Below, one piece after another: positions 30,271-39,218 of a DNA stretch of 64,000 nucleotides. Position 1 is the stretch's first letter; each line of letters begins with the position of its first letter. Origin of the DNA: Alphaproteobacteria bacterium (GTDB taxonomy: Bacteria; Pseudomonadota; Alphaproteobacteria; Reyranellales; Reyranellaceae); the NCBI GenBank assembly GCA_947474005.1, contig CANJHI010000001.1, positions 1 to 64,000 of the forward strand. The letters are read 5' to 3'. The notes under the pieces were generated by a model. The model made no database searches. It was given only the letters and a program-made list of their open reading frames with translations, and was not told the DNA's origin. Position numbers and translations under genes: made by a program.

Positions 30271-33200
30271 CTAGCGGAACGGATTGGGGATGTTGAAGGA
30301 CGGCAAGGAGATGCTGGGCAGCATCGACGGCACCTTCTCGACCTCCTTCAGGAGGTTGGTCATGCCGGGCGGATCGCTCGCCCCGCCGCGGGTGGCGGAG
30401 AAGGAGGGGCCGGCCAGGGGGCCGCGCACGGTCATGATCAGGTAGGGCAGCGACGGTTCCTCGGCGAGGAAGAAGTCGATCGTCGTGTCGGTCGTCGCGT
30501 TCTCGAGATGGGTGCGCGTGTGGATGCTGGCGGTGGCGCCGCTGCCCTGGAGCCGCAGGTTCCTGTCGCTCAACACACCCTGGGCGATCTCGATCTCGCC
30601 CTGTATCGGATCGTCATGGTTCACGAAGCGGTTCAGCACCAGCGAGACCGCGTTCAGGATATTGCCGACGCCGACGCCGCCACGCTCGCCGAACAGGCTG
30701 GCGATATTGCCCAGGGTGAAGTCGATGGCGCCGCCGGTGACGCCGGTCGCCGCGGCGCCGATCATCTGCAGGAAGTGGTTGGCGCTGGGATAGAGATGCC
30801 CGCCCAGCCGCGCGCCGCCCGCCAGCGAGGATTTGAGCTGCAACGCCGTCTTGCCCGACCCTTTGAGGACGATGTCGTTGGCATTCAGCACGCCGTCGAG
30901 CGCGACCTTGATCAGGCTGCCGACTTCGTTGCTGCCGGAGCTCGCGCGCATCATCTCGCCGATCCGCAGCCCCTCGGCGCTGCCCTTCAGGTGGAACGAG
31001 AGCGCGGGCTCGGTCGCATCGACGACGCCCGACAGGTTGAGCGTGCCGCCATAGAGGCCGCCCCTGAGGTGCGTGATCGTGAGCGTGCCGTCCTTCAGAT
31101 CGGCCGCGATCTCTGCGTTGCCGAGACGTGCCGGCCCGCCTAAAGCGGCCGTCACCAGCTTAAACGTGCCGTCGAAGCCGCGGAGCGAGGCCGTGTCGAT
31201 CTCGTCCGCTGCGCCAGCCCGGCCGCGTTCGTAACGCCGTGGTGTCGCGCCGCCGCGGAAGAACTTGTCGAACTCGAAGGTCTCCGCCTTCACGTCCGCC
31301 GTGATCTGGGGCCGGCCGGCGAGGTGGTCGGCGGAGATCGCCACCGTCATCGGCTGGCCGTCGGCCGTGACGCTGCCCGTGTAGGACATCGACGTGATCT
31401 TGCCGTCGGTGACGCCGAGCAGGGCCAGCACGCCGCTCGCCTGCACGGTCGAGCCCAGGGCGCTCACGGCGCCGCGGCGGATGGCGAGGCTTTCCCACGT
31501 GCCTGCGACGTCGCCGGCGGCGGACACGCGGCCGAACCCCGTCGGCGGCGCACCCGCCAGTTTCAGCACGCGATCGATGTCGGGCGTCTCGAAGCTGAAG
31601 ACGACATTGGCGCGCGGCAGCGGCGTCCAGTAGTCGGCCACCGCGCCGCGCACGTCGAGCCGAGCGCCGGCCAGGCTCGCCACCTTGAGGCCGTTGAGCT
31701 TCAGCGTGCCGGCCTGTCGCGCGACATCGAGATCGACGCCCGACACCACCTCGCCGCGATAGTCGATCCGGGCGACCTTGAGCTTGAGGCCGAGCGACGG
31801 GCCGAGCAGGGCCAGGATGGGCACGACGGCGCCGGCCGGCGAGGTCGACGCGGCCGCCTGCCCGGGCGGCGGCACGAAGGCATCGAGGTCGACGGTGCCC
31901 AGCTCGAGCTGCAACTCGACCGACAGCGGGATGGTGAAGGCGACGGTGATGCCGGCCCGGCCCCGGAGCGTGTCGAGCTCGAAGCTCGTGCCGTCGACCT
32001 GCACATCGCCGTCGCGCGATCCCATCCGGCCGCGCATGCTGACGCGCGTGAGCTTGTCTGCCGGGATCGCCGAGGTGTCGACCTGCAGCCACGCCAGCGT
32101 CTCGCGCAGCTTCGGCCCCTCCAGGCTGAAATCGCCCGACACGCGCGGCCGCGCCGAACTGTCCGACAGGATCGACGCCGCGCGCACCACGAAGTCGCCC
32201 GGCAGCTCGACGCCGAATTTCGGCACGGCGATGGCGCCGTTGCGGGCTTCGATCTCGACCGCGATGTTGCGCACGGATTGGCGGTTGTAGATCAGCTCGC
32301 CAACGTCGAGTACGAGTTTGGCGTTGAGCCCGATCAGCCAGCTCGGCTCGCGCGCCGTGGCCGGGGTTACCGTTGGCAGGGACGGGGGAGGCGGCGGGGC
32401 CGCCTGCTGCGCGGCCTCCTGCTTCTTGGCCTCGACCTCGGGCGGCAGCACGATCTCTTTGAGCCAGCGGTCGAGATCGAGCCGCGCGGCGCTGACGCGC
32501 GCCTCGATCGTGGGCACCGGTCCGGCCTTTGCCGCGAGCGACCCGGTGACCGTGTCGCCGCCCAGCACGAGGGTAAAGTCCTTTGCGCTCACGTCGGTCC
32601 GCGACAGCGCGACCGGTCCCTCGAAACTGAACTTGCCGGCCAGCAGCGGCGGCACATGGGGCTTCGGCTGGCCCGCGATTCTGGCCAGTGTCTTGACGAA
32701 CAGCACCAGGTTGTCCGCCGACGCCGACACCGTGCCCGACAGCCGCGCGTCGGGCCCGAGCGCGCTCACGCTGCCCTTGTAGGCGAGCCGGCCGCCGGCT
32801 GTGTCCAGCGCGATGTCCACCTCATGGCCCGCCGTCGCCTTGGCCCCGAGCGCGACCGCGAACTTCAGCGGCGTGTCGTCGACCGAACCGCTGCCGGTCA
32901 GGGCCACCGGGCCCGTCATCGACGTGGCCGAAGCGGCGAAATCCAGCCTGTCGGCGCTCACAGACAGGCCCGTCCTGGCATCGCTGAAGGAGAGCGTGCC
33001 GCCGTCGATGCGGACGTCGTGCACCGGCAGCGGCGCGCTGCCATTGGGCGAGGGCGCGAAGGCCCAGTTGGGCTGGCCCGTGGCGTCGATCTCGAGGTTG
33101 ATGCGCGGGGCCACCAGCGTCACCTCGGTCGCCTCGATGCCGCCGGTGAGGAGCGCGCCCAGCGACAGCCGCACCGCGACCGACTTCGCCTCGGCCATGT

Positions 33201-33501
33201 TGGGATTCTGGGCGCCGGCCGCGTTGGCGAACTTGACGCCCTCGAGCCTCACGACCGGCAACGGCAGCAGCGACAGCCGGATCGGCCCCTCGATGGCGAG
33301 GTCGCGGCCGGTGGCCTGCTTCACCTCGGCAATGATCCGCGGCTTGTAGCTGTTGAGGTCGATCAGGGAAGGCAGCACCAGCAACGCCACGACCAGCACG
33401 CCGATGACGGCGCCGGCGCGGATCAGGAGCTTCTGGTGCGGAAAAGGCGTCACGGTCGGCCTCGTCGCTGGAGACGGCAATACTAGAGTCTTTCCCGCCA
33501 A
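30271..33501 (-). CDS. AsmA family protein
   Basis: N-terminal TM then DLNSYKPRIIAEVKQATGRDLAIEGPIRLSLLPLPVVRLEGVKFANA; long beta-rich body. Confidence 0.88.
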   Translation of the reverse strand: MAGKTLVLPSPATRPTVTPFPHQKLLIRAGAVIGVLVVALLVLPSLIDLNSYKPRIIAEVKQATGRDLAIEGPIRLSLLPLPVVRLEGVKFANAAGAQNPNMAEAKSVAVRLSLGALLTGGIEATEVTLVAPRINLEIDATGQPNWAFAPSPNGSAPLPVHDVRIDGGTLSFSDARTGLSVSADRLDFAASATSMTGPVALTGSGSVDDTPLKFAVALGAKATAGHEVDIALDTAGGRLAYKGSVSALGPDARLSGTVSASADNLVLFVKTLARIAGQPKPHVPPLLAGKFSFEGPVALSRTDVSAKDFTLVLGGDTVTGSLAAKAGPVPTIEARVSAARLDLDRWLKEIVLPPEVEAKKQEAAQQAAPPPPPSLPTVTPATAREPSWLIGLNAKLVLDVGELIYNRQSVRNIAVEIEARNGAIAVPKFGVELPGDFVVRAASILSDSSARPRVSGDFSLEGPKLRETLAWLQVDTSAIPADKLTRVSMRGRMGSRDGDVQVDGTSFELDTLRGRAGITVAFTIPLSVELQLELGTVDLDAFVPPPGQAAASTSPAGAVVPILALLGPSLGLKLKVARIDYRGEVVSGVDLDVARQAGTLKLNGLKVASLAGARLDVRGAVADYWTPLPRANVVFSFETPDIDRVLKLAGAPPTGFGRVSAAGDVAGTWESLAIRRGAVSALGSTVQASGVLALLGVTDGKITSMSYTGSVTADGQPMTVAISADHLAGRPQITADVKAETFEFDKFFRGGATPRRYERGRAGAADEIDTASLRGFDGTFKLVTAALGGPARLGNAEIAADLKDGTLTITHLRGGLYGGTLNLSGVVDATEPALSFHLKGSAEGLRIGEMMRASSGSNEVGSLIKVALDGVLNANDIVLKGSGKTALQLKSSLAGGARLGGHLYPSANHFLQMIGAAATGVTGGAIDFTLGNIASLFGERGGVGVGNILNAVSLVLNRFVNHDDPIQGEIEIAQGVLSDRNLRLQGSGATASIHTRTHLENATTDTTIDFFLAEEPSLPYLIMTVRGPLAGPSFSATRGGASDPPGMTNLLKEVEKVPSMLPSISLPSFNIPNPFR

Positions 33502-33562
33502 ATCAGAATCGCTTCTTCTCCTATCCCGTCTGACCAGGGCTATCGCATATGGCCTTTCTCTG

Positions 33563-33688
33563 CCCCCGCGAAGCGGGGGAAGTGCCCCCGTAGGGGGCGA
33601 AGGGGGTCATCGCCCGCGTACGAGCGCCCCCTCCGCCACAGGCGCTGTAAACAGCGCCGATTCGGGCACCTCTCCCGAGACGGGGGAG
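33563..33688. repeat. cluster of four intergenic hairpins (REP-like)
   Basis: CCCCCGC-GAA-GCGGGGG (33563-33579), GCCCCC-GTA-GGGGGC (33584-33598), GGCGCTG-TAAA-CAGCGCC (33641-33658), CTCTCCCG-AGA-CGGGGGAG (33670-33688). Confidence 0.65.
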
Positions 33689-33762
33689 GAGAAGCGGAAA
33701 GCCACGTGCGATTGCCCTGCCCGAGACAGGAGGAGAGCGATTCCGAATCAGTCGGAAAGACT

Positions 33763-34140
33763 CTACGCCGGCAGCGCCGCCGTGATCAGGATCTCGATCA
33801 GGTCGCCCTCGGGCATGACGGACTGCACGAACGAGCGCACCGGCCCCTCGCCGTCGGGCATCCACGACGCCCATACGCGATCGAAGGCGGGCTTCTGGTC
33901 GTGGTCGGTCACCACCACGTCGGCGCGCAGGATGCGCGTGCGGTCGATGCCGGCCCTCGCCAGGTGCGCGTCGAGCAGCGCCAGGGTCGCCGCGGTCTGG
34001 CCGGGCAGGTCGAGCGACTTGTCGGGCGAGGTCGCCACCGCATTGAGCAGCCCGCCGCCGCCCGGGAAGCGGTAGATCGACACCGCCGACTTGGAAGGCA
34101 GGGCCTTGTTGGGAACGCGGCTGATATCGGGGTGGGGCAA
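33763..34140 (-). CDS. RidA family protein
   Basis: DLPGQTAATLALLDAHLARAGIDRTRILRADVVVTD. Confidence 0.85.
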   Translation of the reverse strand: MPHPDISRVPNKALPSKSAVSIYRFPGGGGLLNAVATSPDKSLDLPGQTAATLALLDAHLARAGIDRTRILRADVVVTDHDQKPAFDRVWASWMPDGEGPVRSFVQSVMPEGDLIEILITAALPA

Positions 34141-34151
34141 GCGATTACTCC

Positions 34152-34215
34152 AAGGTTGTCATTCACAGCGAAAAGGTTGTCATCCTGAGCGAAGCGAAGG
34201 ATCCTTCGTTCCAGC
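34152..34215. repeat. REP-like element with doubled AAGGTTGTCAT
   Basis: AAGGTTGTCAT at 34152 and 34173; GTCATCCTGAGCGAAGCGAAGGATCC palindromic core. Confidence 0.55.
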
Positions 34216-34281
34216 GCAAAGGTAACCTCGCGCGGGCAGGCAACGGTACCCGTCCGCGGGAGAGACAAGGAGACTATTTCC

Positions 34282-34683
34282 ATGACCACGATACCCGACG
34301 TCTACATGGATTTGTTGCTGGAGAAGAAAGCCTTCGCCCACCTGGCGACGGTGATGCCCGATGGCTCGCCGCAGAACACGCCGGTGTGGTTCGACTTCGT
34401 TGACGGCAAGGTGCGCGTGAACTCGGCGCTCGGGCGCACCAAGGTGCGCAACATGAAGCAGGGCGCGAAGGTGGCGCTCTCGATCATGGACCCGGACAAT
34501 CCCGACCGATACGTCCAGCTACGCGGCACCGTGACGGGCGTGCGGCAGGACGATGTCGCCGCCCGACACATCGACCAGCTCGCGTTCAAATATCTGGGCC
34601 TAGACAAGAACCCCTATGCGAAGGCGGAAGATGTGCGGGTGATGTTTGAGATTTCCGTGTTCTCAGTGCAGGGAATGAGTTGA
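34282..34683 (+). CDS. PPOX-class (split-barrel) flavin/F420-binding oxidoreductase-like protein
   Basis: FAHLATVMPDGSPQNTPVWFDFVDGKVRVNSALGRTKVRNMKQGAKVALSIMDPDNP. Confidence 0.85.
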   Translation: MTTIPDVYMDLLLEKKAFAHLATVMPDGSPQNTPVWFDFVDGKVRVNSALGRTKVRNMKQGAKVALSIMDPDNPDRYVQLRGTVTGVRQDDVAARHIDQLAFKYLGLDKNPYAKAEDVRVMFEISVFSVQGMS

Positions 34684-34750
34684 TCGGGCGTTCTTTCGCC
34701 ACGGATTCCTGAAATAGCAAAGCTAGGTTGCCGCGGGGAGGGAGGCGTTA

Positions 34751-35203
34751 ATGACGGTAGCCGACAATTTGCTCACGTTACAGGCGGAGGAAGATCGCAT
34801 TAGGTCAATCAGTCTCGCCCATATTCGCCAGCATGAGGACTTGGGCCTTCACGCCGACGCGATTGAGGCTGCAATGTCGGTGATCGAGCACTTCACAGCA
34901 GGATGGCTTACGGCCGACTTGGACGAACTAACTATCCAGCATCTTGGTATCCGCTTGTTCAACGCCGCCGCTTCGGCTTGGCGGTTGTTGCTATGCGGCT
35001 ACTACCAGAACTCGACGGCGCAATTGCGCGACCTATTGGAAACGGCATTCTTGTTGGACTATTTGGGTACTGCGCCCGGGCTCGTGGCGACTTGGCGTGA
35101 TGCACGCAGTGCAGCTGATCGCGACCAATTTCGACCGGTCAAGATCCGAGAATCACTCGACACTCGCGACGGGTTCAAAGAACGGAAGCGTGCGGATCAC
35201 TAA
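34751..35203 (+). CDS. hypothetical protein, possibly 3'-truncated
   Basis: 150-aa ORF of visibly lower GC than its neighbours; abrupt charged end FKERKRADH. Confidence 0.55.
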   Translation: MTVADNLLTLQAEEDRIRSISLAHIRQHEDLGLHADAIEAAMSVIEHFTAGWLTADLDELTIQHLGIRLFNAAASAWRLLLCGYYQNSTAQLRDLLETAFLLDYLGTAPGLVATWRDARSAADRDQFRPVKIRESLDTRDGFKERKRADH

Positions 35204-35244
35204 CCGCATTGCCATCATCTCATCGCGTTCCTACATGATGCGAC

Positions 35245-36957
35245 ATGCGTGAACTCCTCTCCGAATCCCGCCTCTCCGACATCATCGAGCAGGCGCGCGG
35301 CCACGCACCGGCTGACCTCGTCATAAAAGACGTCGGCATCCTCGACCTCACCTCGGGCGAGATCAAAACCGGCGACATCGCCATCGCCGGCGACCGCATC
35401 GTCGGCACGCACGAGACTTATCGGGGCGCCACCGAGATCGACGGGCGCGGCCTCACCGCCGTGCCGGGGTTCATCGACGCCCACGTCCATTGCGAATCCA
35501 CCCTGGTCACGCCGCTGGAGTTCGACCGCTGCGTCGTGCCGCGCGGCACCACCACGGCGATCTGCGATCCGCACGAGATCAGCAACGTGCTGGGCATCCC
35601 AGGGCTGAAGTATTTCCTCGAGTGCGCGATGGTCACGGTGATGGATTTGCGCGTCCAGCTCTCGTCGTGCGTGCCGTCGACCCATCTCGAAACCTCGGGC
35701 GCCACCTTGGAGGCCGAGGATCTGCTGCCGTTCAAGCATCATCCCAAGGTGCTGGGGCTGGCCGAGTTCATGAACGTGCCGGGCGTGCTGGCGCGCGATC
35801 CCAAGGTGCTGAAGAAGCTCGCGGCCTTCTCCGACGTGCAGATCGACGGCCATTCGCCGCTGCTGTCGTCCTATGATCTCAATGCCTATATCGCATCAGG
35901 CGTGCGCAACTGCCATGAGACGACGTCGGCGGAGGAAGCGCGCGAGAAGCTGCGCAAGGGCATGCAGATCCTGGTGCGCGAGGGCACGGTGTCCAAGGAT
36001 CTGGCGGCGCTGGCCGAGCTGATCACGACGGAGCGCGCGCCGTTCCTGGCCTTCTGCACCGACGACCGCAACCCGCTCGACATCGCCGAGGAGGGCCATG
36101 TCGATTACCTGATCCGCGCCGCCATCCGGAAGGGCGTGAAGCCGCTCAACGCCTATCGCGCCGCCACCTGGTCGGCCGCCCGCCACTTCGGCCTGTTCGA
36201 CCGCGGGCTGGTGGCGCCGGGCCAGCGCGCCGATCTCGTGCTGCTGGAGGATTTCGAAACCTGCGCCGTGAAGCAGGTGATCTGCCGGGGCGCCCTGGTC
36301 ACTCCGGACCGGTTCCGGACGCGGCCGGACGTGGCGCTGGTCGGGCTCGATTCGGTGAAGCTGCGGCCGGTGACGGCTGGGACGTTCCGGGTTCCGGCGG
36401 GTGCGGGCGGATCGCCGCCGGTGATCGGCATCCGGCCGGGCCAGATCCTGACGGACCGGCTCTCGGTCCCGGTGGCGCGGCGGGACGGCGCCTTCGTGGC
36501 CGATACAGCGTCCGATGTGCTCAAGGTGGCGGTGCTGGGCCGCCACAACACCGAGGGCAGGGTCGGGCGCGGGTTCGTGAAGGGTTTCGGCATCGCGCGC
36601 GGCGCCATCGCCTCGTCGATCGGCCACGGCAGCCACAATGTCTGCGTCATCGGCTGCACCGACGCCGACATGGCCGTCGCCGTGAATCGCCTGATCGCGC
36701 TGAAGGGCGGCTTCGTGGCCGCCGTCAATGGCCAGGTGGTGGCCGAGCTGGCCCTGCCCATCGCCGGCCTGATGAGCGACCAGCCGTTCGAGACGGTGGA
36801 GCAGGGGCTGCGGGCGCTGCGCACCGCCGTGCGCGGCCTCGGCACCACGCTGCACGAGCCCTTCCTGCAGATGGCCTTCCTGCCGCTGCCGGTGATCCCC
36901 CACCTCCGTATCACCGACAAGGGCCTGGTCGACGTCGATAAATTCGCACTGGTCTAA
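35245..36957 (+). CDS. ade: adenine deaminase
   Basis: VPGFIDAHVHCESTLVTPLEFDRCVVPRGTTTAICDPHEISNVLG; SSIGHGSHNVCVIGCTDADMA. Confidence 0.92.
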   Translation: MRELLSESRLSDIIEQARGHAPADLVIKDVGILDLTSGEIKTGDIAIAGDRIVGTHETYRGATEIDGRGLTAVPGFIDAHVHCESTLVTPLEFDRCVVPRGTTTAICDPHEISNVLGIPGLKYFLECAMVTVMDLRVQLSSCVPSTHLETSGATLEAEDLLPFKHHPKVLGLAEFMNVPGVLARDPKVLKKLAAFSDVQIDGHSPLLSSYDLNAYIASGVRNCHETTSAEEAREKLRKGMQILVREGTVSKDLAALAELITTERAPFLAFCTDDRNPLDIAEEGHVDYLIRAAIRKGVKPLNAYRAATWSAARHFGLFDRGLVAPGQRADLVLLEDFETCAVKQVICRGALVTPDRFRTRPDVALVGLDSVKLRPVTAGTFRVPAGAGGSPPVIGIRPGQILTDRLSVPVARRDGAFVADTASDVLKVAVLGRHNTEGRVGRGFVKGFGIARGAIASSIGHGSHNVCVIGCTDADMAVAVNRLIALKGGFVAAVNGQVVAELALPIAGLMSDQPFETVEQGLRALRTAVRGLGTTLHEPFLQMAFLPLPVIPHLRITDKGLVDVDKFALV

Positions 36958-36960
36958 CCG

Positions 36961-37056
36961 TCGCCCCGAGCGAAGCCGAGGGGCCTTGCCTGCAACAGAC
37001 GAGGTCTCTCCACTACGCCTCGCTGCGCTCGGCTCCGGTCGAGACGACGGAAATAT
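36961..37056. repeat. REP-like palindromic pair
   Basis: CCCCGAGCGAAGCCGAGGGG and inverted GCCTCGCTGCGCTCGGC in non-coding DNA. Confidence 0.45.
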
Positions 37057-37159
37057 TTGCTGTCCCCGGCGGGCTGCACACGAAATCGTGATGGAAAAAT
37101 ACTTGCAGGTTGAACAGGTTTTGAGTTAAGTTTACGATAGCATCGCCACGAAATGCGCA

Positions 37160-37194
37160 GGCCGCCCGGATCACCGATCCGGAGCGGCCTTTTT
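37160..37194 (+). terminator. intrinsic terminator
   Basis: GGCCGC-CCGGATC-ACC-GATCCGG-A-GCGGCC followed by TTTTT. Confidence 0.85.
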
Positions 37195-37473
37195 CGTGGA
37201 CCGGTGGCGTCCCGCCACCAAGAACCTTTGGCCATGCCCCGCCCGGCGCGCCCGCCGGGTATAGTTCCCTGGAGGACCAGGGGAGGTCCCGCGGTCTGTA
37301 CCGGATATTCGGTGTCCGACTACTGAACCGTGAGTAGCAAGCACAAGGCCGCCCCACCGCATTGACTGTCCGGCAGGTGGGTGGACCGAGGCGCAAAAAC
37401 GCGTCCCAGCACATAGTTTTGACGGTCTACTGTGGCCGCCCGAGGTGGGGCCGCAGGGTCAGATTCTCGTCGA

Positions 37474-37544
37474 TGTCACAGGTGGGCGCTCAGCCTGTGT
37501 CACAACATTTGTCTCAACTTGGTGTGACAATCTGGGATGTGACA
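37474..37544. repeat. four TGTCACA/TGTGACA heptamers (two per orientation)
   Basis: TGTCACA at 37474 and 37498; TGTGACA at 37523 and 37538. Confidence 0.7.
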
Positions 37545-37545
37545 T

Positions 37546-39141
37546 TCACTTGTCGAACCAGACGTCCTCGAAGCGCGAGCCGTTGTAGAGGCTGTTCACC
37601 ATGGGGCTGAAACCCTTGACGTAGGGGTGCCAGCAGCTCCCCGAGGCGTTCCACATGATGATGGGCCGGGCGCCGTCCTCGAGCAGCTGCTTGTCGATCT
37701 GCCAGACGATTTGCTTCCGCTTCTCCACGTCGGTCTCGGCCGACTGCACCGGGAACAGCTTCTCGATCTCGGGATTGCAGTAGCCGGTGTAGTTGCGCTC
37801 CGACTTGCAGGCGTAGTGCTCGAAATAGGTCTGGTCGGGATCATCGACGCCGTTGCCGGTGGTGTTGAGGCCGATCGAGTAGTCCTTGCGCGCCACCTTG
37901 GCGAACCACAGCGAGGTGTCGACGAGCTCGAGCTCGCCGTCGATGTAGACCTCCTTGAGCTGGTCGATCAGCAGCACGGCGGGGTCGCGGTAGAGCAGGT
38001 GGTTGCGGGTGGCGACTTTTAGCTTGAGCTTCTTGTCCGGTCCGTAGCCCGCCTTCTTCATGATCTCGCGGGCTTCCTCGCGGTTCTTCTTCACGTCGGG
38101 TCCGTAGCCCGGCACCGCGTCGTACATCGCCTGGGGCAGGCCCCACACGCCGTTGGGCGCCGGCTCCATGACGCCGCCGATGTCGGCCTCGCCCTGGTTG
38201 ATGATGTCGATGAAGGTCTTGCGGTCGATGCTGAGCAGCATGGCGCGGCGGACGTCGGCATTGTCGAACGGCGGCGCCTCGCGGTTCACGATCAGGTTGG
38301 TGCTGTTGTTCATCGCCGCCACTTCGCAGATCGCCTTGGGCGACTGGGTCTTCATGTCCTTCAAGAGCGGAATGGTGACGGCATAGGGCGCCGTCATGTC
38401 GTAGCGGTTGGTCACGAAGCCCAGGATCGCCGTGGCGCGGGCCGGCACGATCGAGAACTCGATGCCGTCGAGGTAGGGCTTGCCCTTCTTGAAGTAGTCG
38501 GGATTGCGGGTGAGCCGCACGATCTCCTTCTGCTTCCATTCGGCGAGCTTGAACGGGCCGGTGCCGATCGGTTTGGTCCGCATTTCGGCGGCCGTGGCGT
38601 GGCAGGGATAGACCGGGCTGTAGCCGGAGGCCAGCAGCACCAGCAGCGAGGGCTGCGGGGCGCCGAGATGGAAGGTCGCCTCATAGTCGCCGTTGGTCGT
38701 GATCTTCTCGACGTTCCAGTACCATGACGAGCGCGGGTTCTTGCGCAGCTTGGTCTCGCCCTTGCCGGCCAGCATGTCCCACGTGCACTTCACGTCCTTG
38801 GAGGTGAACGGCTTGCCGTCGTGCCATTTCACGCCCTGGTGCAGCTTGAAGGTGAGCTGCTTGCCGTCGGCGCTCCACGCCCAGCTTTCGGCCAGGTCGG
38901 GCCGGATGGTCTTCAGGCTGTTCTGCGGGATCTGCTGATCGAACAGCACCAGGTTGTTGTAGATTCCCATGAAGGGCACGACCGTCGAGGTCGTGGCCTC
39001 CTCGAGGATCGAGGCGCTTGGCGGGTTGTCCTGGAAGTACATCCTGAGCGTCCCGCCGCTCTTCTGCGCCAGCGCCGGAGATGCAGCGATTCCCAGGGCC
39101 GCCAGGGCGCACGATACTCCCGTCCAAAACCGCATTTTCAT
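37546..39141 (-). CDS. peptide/nickel-type ABC transporter substrate-binding protein
   Basis: Signal peptide; GGTLRMYFQDNPPSASILEEATT...PDLAESWAWSADGKQLTFKLHQGVKWHDGKPFTSKDV. Confidence 0.9.
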   Translation of the reverse strand: MKMRFWTGVSCALAALGIAASPALAQKSGGTLRMYFQDNPPSASILEEATTSTVVPFMGIYNNLVLFDQQIPQNSLKTIRPDLAESWAWSADGKQLTFKLHQGVKWHDGKPFTSKDVKCTWDMLAGKGETKLRKNPRSSWYWNVEKITTNGDYEATFHLGAPQPSLLVLLASGYSPVYPCHATAAEMRTKPIGTGPFKLAEWKQKEIVRLTRNPDYFKKGKPYLDGIEFSIVPARATAILGFVTNRYDMTAPYAVTIPLLKDMKTQSPKAICEVAAMNNSTNLIVNREAPPFDNADVRRAMLLSIDRKTFIDIINQGEADIGGVMEPAPNGVWGLPQAMYDAVPGYGPDVKKNREEAREIMKKAGYGPDKKLKLKVATRNHLLYRDPAVLLIDQLKEVYIDGELELVDTSLWFAKVARKDYSIGLNTTGNGVDDPDQTYFEHYACKSERNYTGYCNPEIEKLFPVQSAETDVEKRKQIVWQIDKQLLEDGARPIIMWNASGSCWHPYVKGFSPMVNSLYNGSRFEDVWFDK

Positions 39142-39218
39142 TCCTCCCTGCCTCGATTTGCAGAGAGGATGAACGGTCGGGCCGGGCGCGTCGAGAACGC
39201 TGCGTTACCGTGCTTCGC

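Noticed and set aside
31324-33486. 720-aa plus-strand ORF antisense to AsmA
   Set aside because: Low-complexity Arg/His/Gly/Asp composition, no recognisable motifs, shadow of a real CDS.
37013-37414. 133-aa minus-strand ORF in the 37-kb intergenic interval
   Set aside because: Translates straight through an intrinsic terminator and several dyads; better explained as structured non-coding DNA, though conservation should be checked.
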